DNA of 7,730 nt from an uncultured Eubacteriales bacterium (GCA_900552475.1 USAC01000085.1:1-7730), one strand, 5' to 3'. Counted from the stretch's first letter, positions 1 to 7,412 are shown. Numbers and translations are program-made. The notes: generated by a model from the sequence alone, not told the origin.

Positions 1-1802
<1,802 letters not shown>

Positions 1803-1847
1803 AGGAAAAACCCCTTTCTTTGGGTAAATGAATTCACTAACCTTAAT

Positions 1848-1876
1848 AGTATATGCCTGCAACCCTCTAATTGCAA
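1848..1876 (-). promoter_or_regulatory. Predicted typA promoter
   Basis: On the minus strand TTGCAA (1876-1871) and TATACT (1853-1848) are separated by exactly 17 bases, a good sigma-A type promoter. Transcription would start near 1841, giving a leader of about 40 bases that contains the AAAGGGG ribosome binding site. A weak inverted repeat (AACCC at 1861-1865, GGGTT at 1878-1882) brackets the -35 box. Predicted from pattern only. Confidence 0.65.
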
Positions 1877-1955
1877 GGGGTTTCCGCATCTTTGGCGACA
1901 AAAAGACACCCTCTGTGCGAAATGACCGAAAGACAGTCAAATCTGCTCGATCGGG

Positions 1956-1985
1956 AGCACTGAAAATTCATTCATTTTCGGTGTT
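1956..1985. promoter_or_regulatory. Imperfect palindrome between the divergent typA and EF-G-like genes
   Basis: Arms 1956-1967 and 1974-1985 form 12 pairs (two G-U wobbles when read as plus-strand RNA) around a 6-base loop; the core GAAAAT/ATTTTC arms are perfect. It sits about 30 bases upstream of the -35 box of the EF-G-like gene and about 80 bases upstream of the typA -35 box, so it could be an operator for either. Read on the plus strand, a short T run follows, so a weak terminator against antisense transcription into typA is another reading. Function not established. Confidence 0.35.
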
Positions 1986-2014
1986 TTAACCAAAAATCGA
2001 GCGAAAACTTGTAG

Positions 2015-2043
2015 TTGTCAGGTCATAAAAAGTATTATATAAT
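2015..2043 (+). promoter_or_regulatory. Predicted promoter of the EF-G-like gene
   Basis: TTGTCA (2015-2020) and a perfect TATAAT (2038-2043) are separated by 17 bases. Transcription would start near 2050, leaving a leader of about 57 bases. The leader contains a short palindrome, GCACATTTGTGC (2062-2073), able to form a 4-bp hairpin, and an AGGGAG ribosome binding site at 2091-2096, ten bases before the ATG. Confidence 0.8.
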
Positions 2044-2106
2044 TTATGCATTGAGCGATTTGCACATTTGTGCGTGCTTTCATAACACGAAGGGAGACTC
2101 TATCAT

Positions 2107-4158
2107 ATGACAGCCAATGACATTCGCAATATTGCGCTGCTGGGCCACGGCGGCTCCGGCAAGACCTCTCTGGCCGAGCAGATGCTCTATATGACCAAGG
2201 GGATCGATCGTCTGGGACGGACTGCCGACGGCAATACGACCTGCGACTACGATGCGGAGGAAATCAAGCGCAAGATCTCTATTTCTCTCGCCTTTGCTCC
2301 GGTGAAGTATCAGGGCGTGAAGATCAATGTGATGGATGCTCCGGGAAATTTCGACTTTGCCGGTGAGGCCGTGTGCGCCATCCGCGCGGCGGAGTGCGCC
2401 GTGCTTGTCGGCAGCGCCAAGGATGGCCTGTCCGTCGGTATGGAGCGCAGCTGGAAAATGCTGGGCAAGAAGCCCCGCATGATTTTCATCAACCGTACCG
2501 AGGAGGAAAACAGCGACTACGCCGCCTGCCTCGAGGCGATCAAGGCCAAGTTCGGTCAGAGCATCGTACCTTTGGTGGCGCCGGTCATCGGTGGTAACAA
2601 GGCCGTGACCGCCATCGTCGACCTGCTGCATAACAAGGCCTATGACGCCAAGGGCGAGTGCCCCATCCCTGCCGACATGGCGGACGATGTCGAGGCGCTG
2701 CGCGCGGAGCTGATGGAAGCCGCCGCCGGTTCCGACGAGGAGCTGATGGAGAAGTTCTTCGACACAATGGAGCTCTCCGACGAGGAGATGGCCAAGGGTC
2801 TGAAGATCGGCGTGCGCGACGGCAGCATCTGCCCTGTCCTCTGCGGCAGCGCGGTGACCGGTCTCGGCGTGGAGATGCTGATGCAGACGATCGTCGACCT
2901 TGTGCCCGTTGCGACCGACATGCCTGCCGTTCCCGCCGAGGATGATGACGGCAACGCCATCGAGGTGGCCTATGATCCGAACGGGACGGCCGCGGCGCTG
3001 GTGTTCAAGACCATCTCCGACCAGTATGGCAAGTATTCCGTCGTCAAGGTCGTCCGCGGCAAGATCAAGAGCGATATGTCTCTCTACAACGTGACGACCG
3101 GCAACACCGAGAAGATCGGCCGCCTGTATGTCATGAAGGGCAAGAAGGGCGAGGAGACGAAGGAAATCTGCTGCGGCGACATCGGCGCCATCGGCAAGAT
3201 GGATAAGGTCAAGACCGGCGACACGCTCTGCGAGCCGAAGACCTATGTGAAGTTTGCGCCCATGGCGTTCGCCCCTGCGTGCTACAGCCGAGCCATCGCC
3301 CCCAAGACGAAGCAGGAGATCGAGAAGCTCGGCACGGGTCTCAACAAGCTCAACGAGGAGGATCCGACGTTCCGCGTCGTCAACAACTCCGAGACGCACC
3401 AGACCGTCATCTCCGGCGCGGGCGATATCCAGATCGACGTCCTGTGCGCCAAACTCAAGAGCCGCTTCGGCGTCGACTCCGAGCTGAGCGCGCCGCGCGT
3501 GGCCTACCGTGAGAAGATCCGCGCCACCGTGCGCAAGCAGGGCCGCTATAAGAAGCAGACCGGCGGCAGCGGCCAGTTCGGCGACGTACATATCATCTTC
3601 GAGCCGCAGACCGAGCAGGAGGATATGATCTTCGAGGAGAACGTCTTCGGCGGTTCCGTTCCGAAGAACTACTTCCCCGCGGTCGAGAAGGGCCTGCGCG
3701 AGAGCTGCCTGCACGGCGTGCTGGCGGGCTACCCCGTCGTGTTCCTGAAGGCAACGCTGGTCGACGGCTCCTACCACCCCGTGGACTCCTCCGAAATCGC
3801 CTTCAAGCTGGCGGCGAACCTTGCGTTCAAGGCGGCTCTGCCCGAGGCGAAGCCTGTCCTGATGGAGCCGATCGGCGAGCTGAAGGTCACCATTCCCGAC
3901 AGCTACATGGGCGACGTGATGGGCGACCTGAACAAGCGCCGCGGCCGCGTGATGGGCATGAACCCCACCGGCGACGGCGAGACGGTGCTCGAGGCCGAGG
4001 TGCCGATGGCGGAGATGATGAGCTACGCGATCGATCTGCGTTCCATGACGCAGTCCCGCGGCACATTTACCTTCAACTTCGTCCGCTATGAGGACTGCCC
4101 CGCGGCGGCGCAGGAGAAGGCTATCGCCGAGGCAAAGGCACTGGCCGAAGCGGAGTAA
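2107..4158 (+). CDS. fusA2: Elongation factor G paralogue (EF-G-like translational GTPase)
   Basis: A 683-residue five-domain protein of the EF-G family: G domain about 1-280, domain II about 295-370, III about 390-465, IV about 468-590, V about 590-683. It is a paralogue rather than the housekeeping EF-G. The P-loop is GHGGSGKTS (13-21) instead of the usual AHIDAGKTT. Switch I reads RKISI (55-59) instead of RGITI. Switch II is DAPGNFDF (77-84), with Asn81 where the catalytic His normally sits. The G4 motif NKxD is replaced by NRTE (129-132). Ribosome-facing parts are kept: the domain IV loop QTGGSGQFG (484-492) and the tip DGSYHPVDSSE (553-563) with the translocation His. GHGGSGK and loss of the switch II His are known for EF-G2-type paralogues; the G4 change is more unusual. 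The symbol is provisional. The gene stands alone, with its own promoter and terminator. A tetracycline-protection protein is less likely, because the usual resistance-type G motifs are absent. Confidence 0.94.
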   Translation: MTANDIRNIALLGHGGSGKTSLAEQMLYMTKGIDRLGRTADGNTTCDYDAEEIKRKISISLAFAPVKYQGVKINVMDAPGNFDFAGEAVCAIRAAECAVLVGSAKDGLSVGMERSWKMLGKKPRMIFINRTEEENSDYAACLEAIKAKFGQSIVPLVAPVIGGNKAVTAIVDLLHNKAYDAKGECPIPADMADDVEALRAELMEAAAGSDEELMEKFFDTMELSDEEMAKGLKIGVRDGSICPVLCGSAVTGLGVEMLMQTIVDLVPVATDMPAVPAEDDDGNAIEVAYDPNGTAAALVFKTISDQYGKYSVVKVVRGKIKSDMSLYNVTTGNTEKIGRLYVMKGKKGEETKEICCGDIGAIGKMDKVKTGDTLCEPKTYVKFAPMAFAPACYSRAIAPKTKQEIEKLGTGLNKLNEEDPTFRVVNNSETHQTVISGAGDIQIDVLCAKLKSRFGVDSELSAPRVAYREKIRATVRKQGRYKKQTGGSGQFGDVHIIFEPQTEQEDMIFEENVFGGSVPKNYFPAVEKGLRESCLHGVLAGYPVVFLKATLVDGSYHPVDSSEIAFKLAANLAFKAALPEAKPVLMEPIGELKVTIPDSYMGDVMGDLNKRRGRVMGMNPTGDGETVLEAEVPMAEMMSYAIDLRSMTQSRGTFTFNFVRYEDCPAAAQEKAIAEAKALAEAE

Positions 4159-4171
4159 ATTCAGCAGATAA

Positions 4172-4209
4172 AGCTGCCGCTGCCCTTTGCGGGCGGCGGC
4201 AGTTTTTTT
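4172..4209 (+). terminator. Intrinsic terminator of the EF-G-like gene
   Basis: A 12-bp GC-rich stem (arms 4174-4185 and 4191-4202, one U-G wobble) closes a TTTGC loop and is followed at once by seven T residues (4203-4209). It begins 15 bases after the stop codon and separates this gene from the rubrerythrin unit. Confidence 0.95.
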
Positions 4210-4227
4210 AAGAAAAATCTGCCAACT

Positions 4228-4241
4228 GTTGCAGATGCAAC
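4228..4241. promoter_or_regulatory. Perfect palindrome upstream of the rubrerythrin promoter
   Basis: GTTGCA and TGCAAC are perfect inverted arms around a 2-base centre. The site lies directly against the likely -35 region (4242-4247), the position of a typical dimeric regulator site. It does not resemble the AT-rich PerR box. The cognate regulator is unknown. Confidence 0.45.
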
Positions 4242-4270
4242 TTTTAAAACTGGCGATCTCGTGTTATACT
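4242..4270 (+). promoter_or_regulatory. Predicted rubrerythrin promoter with extended -10
   Basis: TATACT (4265-4270) is preceded by TG one base upstream (TGTTATACT, an extended -10). The -35 region 17 bases upstream, TTTTAA, is poor, as expected for an extended -10 or an activated promoter. Transcription would start near 4277. Confidence 0.65.
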
Positions 4271-4279
4271 GCAGGTACA

Positions 4280-4296
4280 GTAAGCGAGACGCTTAC
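4280..4296. promoter_or_regulatory. Perfect 7-bp inverted repeat just after the rubrerythrin start site
   Basis: GTAAGCG (4280-4286) and CGCTTAC (4290-4296) flank an AGA centre. It begins about three bases after the predicted transcription start, so it could be an operator or a stabilising hairpin at the mRNA 5' end. It is followed by an A/C-rich, probably unstructured stretch (4300-4330) leading to a perfect AGGAGG (4337-4342) eight bases before the ATG, suggesting very efficient translation. Confidence 0.5.
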
Positions 4297-4350
4297 GATA
4301 CAAATCAAAAAACAACAAACAACAAATAAAGGTTATAGGAGGATACAATT

Positions 4351-4920
4351 ATGAAGAAGTGGGTATGTTCTGTCTGCGGTTACGTTTACGAGGGTGCCAA
4401 TCCCCCGGCCGAGTGTCCCGTGTGCCACGTCTCCGGCGATAAGTTCATCGAGCAGAAGGAAGAGAAGTCTTGGGCTGCCGAGCACGTTGTGGGCGTGGGC
4501 AAGGCCTTCGGCTCGGATGTGCCCGAGGAGGTTCAGAAGGAGATCATCGACGGTCTGCGCGCCAACTTCGAGGGCGAGTGCTCCGAGGTCGGTATGTATC
4601 TGGCGATGGCCCGTGTCGCGCACCGCGAGGGCTATCCCGAGATCGGCCTGTACTGGGAGAAGGCCGGCCTGGAGGAGGCTGAGCACGCTGCGAAGTTCGC
4701 CGAGCTGCTGGGCGAGGTTGTGACCGACTCCACCGAGAAGAACCTGCAGATGCGCGTCGACGCCGAGAACGGCGCCACCGCCGGCAAGTTCGAGCTGGCG
4801 AAGCTGGCCAAGAAGTACAACCTCGATGCCATCCACGACACCGTTCATGAGATGGCCCGCGACGAGGCCCGTCACGGCAAGGCCTTCGAGGGCCTGCTGA
4901 AGCGCTACTTCGGCAAGTAA
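4351..4920 (+). CDS. rbr: Reverse rubrerythrin (N-terminal rubredoxin domain; NADH peroxidase type)
   Basis: A 189-residue cytoplasmic iron protein that reduces hydrogen peroxide with electrons from NADH via redox partners, a main oxygen and peroxide defence of clostridial anaerobes. The rubredoxin-like domain comes first: Cys6 and Cys9 (CSVC) with Cys22 and Cys25 (CPVC) bind one iron. The ferritin-like four-helix domain follows from about residue 65, with expected di-iron ligands in GEC (Glu76), EEAEH (Glu109/His112), DAEN (Glu139) and DEARH (Glu172/His175). The domain order is the reverse of classical rubrerythrin, hence the family name. The length is typical and the start is fixed by an AGGAGG site. 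The gene is monocistronic between two strong terminators, with palindromes at its promoter suggesting dedicated control. Family assignment is firm; the electron donor is not visible here. The symbol is generic. Confidence 0.95.
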   Translation: MKKWVCSVCGYVYEGANPPAECPVCHVSGDKFIEQKEEKSWAAEHVVGVGKAFGSDVPEEVQKEIIDGLRANFEGECSEVGMYLAMARVAHREGYPEIGLYWEKAGLEEAEHAAKFAELLGEVVTDSTEKNLQMRVDAENGATAGKFELAKLAKKYNLDAIHDTVHEMARDEARHGKAFEGLLKRYFGK

Positions 4921-4925
4921 GACAA

Positions 4926-4973
4926 GAGAAATAAAAGAAGGCGAGGCTATAGTCTCGCCTTCTTTTATTTCTC
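4926..4973. terminator. Perfect 20-bp bidirectional terminator between convergent genes
   Basis: Arms 4926-4945 and 4954-4973 are perfectly complementary around an 8-base loop. The inner part is GC-rich (AAGGCGAG/CTCGCCTT). The outer part is A-rich on one arm and T-rich on the other, so each strand reads as GC stem plus U-rich tail. It begins six bases after the rubrerythrin stop codon and can also end transcription of the convergent membrane-protein gene. Confidence 0.93.
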
Positions 4974-4975
4974 GG

Positions 4976-5021
4976 AAAACACCCTGTCTGGCAGCGATGC
5001 GGGACAGGCTGCTGGGGGTGT
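4976..5021 (-). terminator. Possible proximal terminator of the DUF5684-like gene
   Basis: On the minus strand, just after the stop codon, ACACCC (5021-5016) pairs with GGGTGT (4984-4979) and an inner GCAGC/GCTGC stem can form, followed by a short T run. The stem has an internal loop and the T tract is only three to four bases, so it may be weak. The 20-bp hairpin beyond it would serve as backup. Confidence 0.4.
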
Positions 5022-5026
5022 CCGTT

Positions 5027-5431
5027 TTACTGTTCGTTGCTGCTGTGGCTGCCGGATACGACATCTTTGGCCTTGTTGACGACATCTTCTACCATGTCCG
5101 GCTGGGTGTTGGCATAGCTGCCGTCCTTATACTGCGTGCTGCCGAATGCCAGAATCAGCCAGAACACGAACGGCAGCAGCAGAAGGCCGATGCCAAAGCC
5201 TGCGCCCAGATTGAACGCCTTGGCCAGGTCAATCATCATCTTGATGGCAAAATAAATGTTATAGAAGGGGATCAGCAGCAGGAGAAATTTCCAGCCGTTG
5301 CCATACAGCTCCTGACAGAGGACGTAGGTATTGTAAATGGGGACGATGCCTTCCCAGCCCTGACGGCCCATCTTTTTATAGACCATCCAAGAGCCCGCCA
5401 TGGACAGGATTGCGGCAATAATCTGAATCAT
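5027..5431 (-). CDS. Small membrane protein, DUF5684 type
   Basis: A 134-residue protein of unknown function with three predicted membrane segments (about 2-18, 47-66 and 78-97) and a short polar tail (98-134) probably in the cytosol. Patterns I associate with DUF5684 proteins are GWEGIVPIYNTYV (25-37), IPFYNIYFAIKMMIDLAKAF (54-73) and the LLPFVFWLILAFG region (85-97) followed by STQY. Such proteins are sometimes mislabelled signal peptidase I; no catalytic Ser/Lys pair is evident. The ATG at 5431 is chosen because AAAGGAGA (5446-5439) lies seven bases upstream. A longer in-frame start at 5518 would run through the predicted promoter. The gene stands alone, convergent to rubrerythrin. The family call is from recognition of sequence pattern, not a search. 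Confidence 0.85.
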   Translation of the reverse strand: MIQIIAAILSMAGSWMVYKKMGRQGWEGIVPIYNTYVLCQELYGNGWKFLLLLIPFYNIYFAIKMMIDLAKAFNLGAGFGIGLLLLPFVFWLILAFGSTQYKDGSYANTQPDMVEDVVNKAKDVVSGSHSSNEQ

Positions 5432-5490
5432 GATACATTCTCCTTTATGTGTTTTGGGTCTCTCTGCGGCGAAGCATACGCCGTATCTAT

Positions 5491-5518
5491 AGTATACTAA
5501 AGCCTCGACAAAAAGCAA
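5491..5518 (-). promoter_or_regulatory. Predicted promoter of the DUF5684-like gene
   Basis: On the minus strand TTGCTT (5518-5513) and TATACT (5496-5491) are 16 bases apart. Transcription would start near 5484, giving a leader of about 50 bases with the AAAGGAGA site. Confidence 0.6.
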
Positions 5519-5559
5519 GATAATTTATGCAAAATCACTTCTATCCGTGCGCTTTTTTA

Positions 5560-5577
5560 ATTTGCTTCAATGCAAAT
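5560..5577. promoter_or_regulatory. Inverted repeat in the 5519-5826 gap
   Basis: ATTTGC (5560-5565) and GCAAAT (5572-5577) flank a 6-base centre. It lies next to the putative promoter of the candidate RNA downstream (CTGAAT at 5579-5584, TATAAG at 5602-5607, 17-base spacing) and upstream of the minus-strand promoter at 5518, so it could act on either. Function unknown. Confidence 0.3.
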
Positions 5578-5612
5578 GCTGAATAGAATGAAAAAATTTA
5601 CTATAAGTTTGT

Positions 5613-5740
5613 GGAAGAGAGGTCCTTGGCCGTCGGGCGCACTGCGAGAATAGACGGAACTTTCAAGGGACCGCTGAAACGCTGCTTAGGCAAGGAATCA
5701 ACACATATAATATAAGGAGAGACGATAGCCCCTCCTTTTT
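5613..5740 (+). ncRNA. Candidate structured small RNA, family not recognised
   Basis: About 128 bases without a credible gene that can fold well. GGTCC-TTG (5621-5628) can pair with CAAGGGACC (5664-5672). Inside it CCGTC (5630-5634) can pair with GACGG (5653-5657), with CGC/GCG inside that. A competing pairing of CCTTGGCC (5624-5631) with GGCAAGG (5688-5694) is also possible. A weak promoter (CTGAAT, 17 bases, TATAAG) precedes it. AAGGAG/CTCCTT (5714-5719, 5732-5737) with a T run follows as a possible terminator. A GTG-started frame of 34 codons (5611-5715) runs through it but has no ribosome binding site. It does not match the conserved cores I know for 6S, SRP, tmRNA or common riboswitches. 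It could instead be a leader of the zinc-ribbon gene, whose ATG is about 90 bases downstream. Confidence 0.35.
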
Positions 5741-5774
5741 ATTTATCTGAAAAATAGGCTGGTAATTCCCTACG

Positions 5775-5783
5775 TGGTATGCT
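5775..5783 (+). promoter_or_regulatory. Possible promoter of the zinc-ribbon gene
   Basis: TGGTATGCT is an extended -10 (TG, one base, TATGCT at 5778-5783). No convincing -35 box lies 16-18 bases upstream. A second TATGCT overlaps at 5783-5788. Low-certainty prediction; the gene could also be transcribed from the putative RNA promoter upstream. Confidence 0.35.
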
Positions 5784-5826
5784 ATGCTGAGACCAGAGAA
5801 AAATAGAGAGACAAGGAGGGCTGCTT

Positions 5827-6420
5827 ATGGCCACGGTTCACTGCAAGGCCTGCGGGAAGAGCTACAGCTACGAGGAGAACGGCTGCTGCCCATCGTGCGG
5901 CGCTTACAACCGTCCGCCCCGGCGGGAGACGGTCGAAGCCGACGGCACGGTGCATCATCTGGATGACCGCGCGGCATCGACCGGGCGCATGCCGGGCGGC
6001 GGTGGGAAGGTCTGCTTCGAGGAAAAGATCTGCTACGAGGAGCAGACGCGCGGCGGCAGAGTGCGGCGCGCACCCGAAAAGCCGCGGCGGAAAACCGGCG
6101 GCCAGCCGCTGTTTGCGAAGCTGGTGACGGCGGTAATCATCGCGATTGCGGTGGGGGTGATTGTCAGCGTGCTGCGCATGATCATTGCGAGCAGCGTGTG
6201 GGACCATGCGCAGAGCACGCCGGACTACTCGTGGGGCGAGGACTGGGACGGCGGCGACTGGGACGATCAGGATTGGAGCGACTGGGACGAGGGGAACACT
6301 GGCCCCGACGAGAACCGGCGGCCTGTCTGGCCCGGCGATGCCGATGACGAGAGCTGGCCCACCGAGGAGGACTGGCAGAATTTTTTCGACAGCGGCAGCT
6401 GGGGCTGGGAGAATACCTGA
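5827..6420 (+). CDS. Zinc-ribbon single-pass membrane protein with acidic Trp/Asp-rich tail
   Basis: A 197-residue protein of unknown function. Residues 6-24 form a zinc ribbon (CKAC at 6-9, CPSC at 21-24). A basic linker (about 75-90, RGGRVRRAPEKPRRK) precedes one membrane helix (about 95-120). The rest (121-197) is very acidic and rich in Trp, Asp and Gly, with repeated D-W pairs at 139-154 and further Trp to the C terminus. The charge distribution predicts the zinc ribbon inside and the acidic tail outside the cell. The start is set by AAGGAGGG (5813-5820), six bases upstream of the ATG; an ATG at 5784 is in another frame. It lies 48 bases before the deacetylase gene with no terminator between, so they are probably co-transcribed. 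A sensor or scaffold role in the envelope is only a guess. Confidence 0.88.
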   Translation: MATVHCKACGKSYSYEENGCCPSCGAYNRPPRRETVEADGTVHHLDDRAASTGRMPGGGGKVCFEEKICYEEQTRGGRVRRAPEKPRRKTGGQPLFAKLVTAVIIAIAVGVIVSVLRMIIASSVWDHAQSTPDYSWGEDWDGGDWDDQDWSDWDEGNTGPDENRRPVWPGDADDESWPTEEDWQNFFDSGSWGWENT

Positions 6421-6468
6421 CAGACATATCCGGCGCGTCGGCGCATATACTCGCAGCGGTGATGCGAT

Positions 6469-7194
6469 GTGAAGAGACGACTTGCCGCGCTGCTTGCGTC
6501 GGCGCTGATGCTGACCGGCTGCACGGCACCGACGGTGCAGCCGGTGACGGCGGAGACGGATATACCACCGGTGGATCGCTATGCGGCGCTGACCTTTGAC
6601 GACGGGCCGTCGCCGACCTGCACGCCGATCCTACTGGACGGCCTGCGTGAGCGCGGCGTGCATGCGACGTTCTTCCTAATCGGCAGCAAAATTGACGGGC
6701 AGGAGGAACTCGTGCGGCGTATGCAGGCGGAGGGGCATCAGATCGGGAACCACTCCTATGACCACGCGATGCTCCAGAAAACCGACACGGCCTCGGCGCT
6801 GCGGGATCTGGCGCGCTGTGATGCGGCGCTGCAGCAGCTGCTGGGGGAGGGGACGTACTGGGTTCGCCCGCCCTACGGGCTCATCAGTCAGGCGGAGCTC
6901 TCGGCGATCCACACGCCGCTGCTGCACTGGTCAGTTGACACGCGCGACTGGGACCTGCGCGATGCGGATAAGGTGCTGGACATCATCCTGCGGGAAGCGG
7001 ATGACGGGGATGTGATCCTCCTGCACGACTGCTACGCCGCGAGCGTGGAGGCGGCGCTGCGTGCGATTGACCGCCTGCAGGCGTGGGGCGTGCGGTTTGT
7101 CACGGTGGAGGAGCTTTTCCGCATCAAGGGCGTGGATGTGCAGGACGGGGTGCTCTATAAATGTCCGGGCGCTACTCATCCGGCGGCGGGATAA
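6469..7194 (+). CDS. Polysaccharide deacetylase lipoprotein (NodB domain, carbohydrate esterase 4)
   Basis: A 241-residue envelope enzyme predicted to remove acetyl groups from N-acetylated sugars, probably of peptidoglycan. The signal peptide ends in a lipobox LTGC (15-18), so Cys18 should be lipid-modified and the enzyme anchored outside the membrane. All NodB motifs are present: TFDDGP (42-47, catalytic Asp44, metal Asp45), HSYDH (95-99, metal His95 and His99), RPPYG (133-137), the DTRDWD region (157-162) and LLHD (184-187, His186). The GTG at 6469 is chosen because it gives the complete signal peptide; GGTGA at 6458-6462 is a modest ribosome binding site. The ATGs at 6462 and 6467 are out of frame. 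The catalytic domain is compact, without the extra N-terminal domains of larger PgdA-like enzymes. The exact substrate cannot be read from sequence. No clear terminator follows. Confidence 0.94.
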   Translation: MKRRLAALLASALMLTGCTAPTVQPVTAETDIPPVDRYAALTFDDGPSPTCTPILLDGLRERGVHATFFLIGSKIDGQEELVRRMQAEGHQIGNHSYDHAMLQKTDTASALRDLARCDAALQQLLGEGTYWVRPPYGLISQAELSAIHTPLLHWSVDTRDWDLRDADKVLDIILREADDGDVILLHDCYAASVEAALRAIDRLQAWGVRFVTVEELFRIKGVDVQDGVLYKCPGATHPAAG

Positions 7195-7197
7195 TAC

Positions 7198-7216
7198 CAT
7201 ATATATATATTATAAT
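7198..7216. repeat. Short TA-dinucleotide tract
   Basis: An alternating A/T run with a TATAAT-like end (7211-7216) lies right after the deacetylase gene. No -35 box is positioned for it. It may simply be a melt-prone spacer upstream of the promoter array. Confidence 0.6.
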
Positions 7217-7312
7217 GGAGATGCCTGTGCGGCGCGATGTGTCAAAAAGAGACAAGAGATTAGCTTTGCTTTTGACAGACATTACAAATGATAAAAAAGG
7301 CGGGCAAATCGC

Positions 7313-7341
7313 TTGACAAAGCGGAGATTGTGTAGTATCCT
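7313..7341 (+). promoter_or_regulatory. Tandem promoter P1 (putative rRNA operon)
   Basis: Consensus TTGACA (7313-7318), 17-base spacer, TATCCT (7336-7341). Start near 7348. The first transcribed bases can form a CATCGG/CCGATG hairpin (7350-7355, 7361-7366). First of three similar promoters. Confidence 0.75.
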
Positions 7342-7412
7342 AACAAAGTCATCGGGATGGCCGATGGGAAACACGAAAGCGAAAAAAGTTGTCAGACAAT
7401 GGAAATTCGTAC

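Noticed and set aside
2080..3777. 565-codon open frame on the minus strand
   Set aside because: Antisense shadow of the EF-G-like gene, rich in Leu, Ala, Asp and His with no recognisable motif.
2107..4158. Tetracycline ribosomal-protection protein (Tet(M)-like)
   Set aside because: The G motifs and domain IV loops match EF-G-like paralogues rather than Tet proteins, and there is no sign of a mobile element around it.
4333..5085. 250-codon minus-strand frame over the rubrerythrin gene
   Set aside because: It runs antisense through the rubrerythrin gene and the 20-bp terminator; no ribosome site or domain.
5432..5518. Extended N terminus of the DUF5684-like protein from a TTG at 5518
   Set aside because: It would cross the predicted promoter and lacks a ribosome site, while the ATG at 5431 has a good one and begins with a membrane segment.
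5611..5715. 34-codon frame from GTG in the 5519-5826 gap
   Set aside because: No ribosome binding site, and it coincides with strongly self-complementary sequence; treated as part of the candidate RNA.
7272..7277. A fourth TTGACA upstream of P1
   Set aside because: No -10 box exists 16-18 bases downstream (the bases are A/G-rich), so it is not counted as a promoter; it may be a decayed copy.
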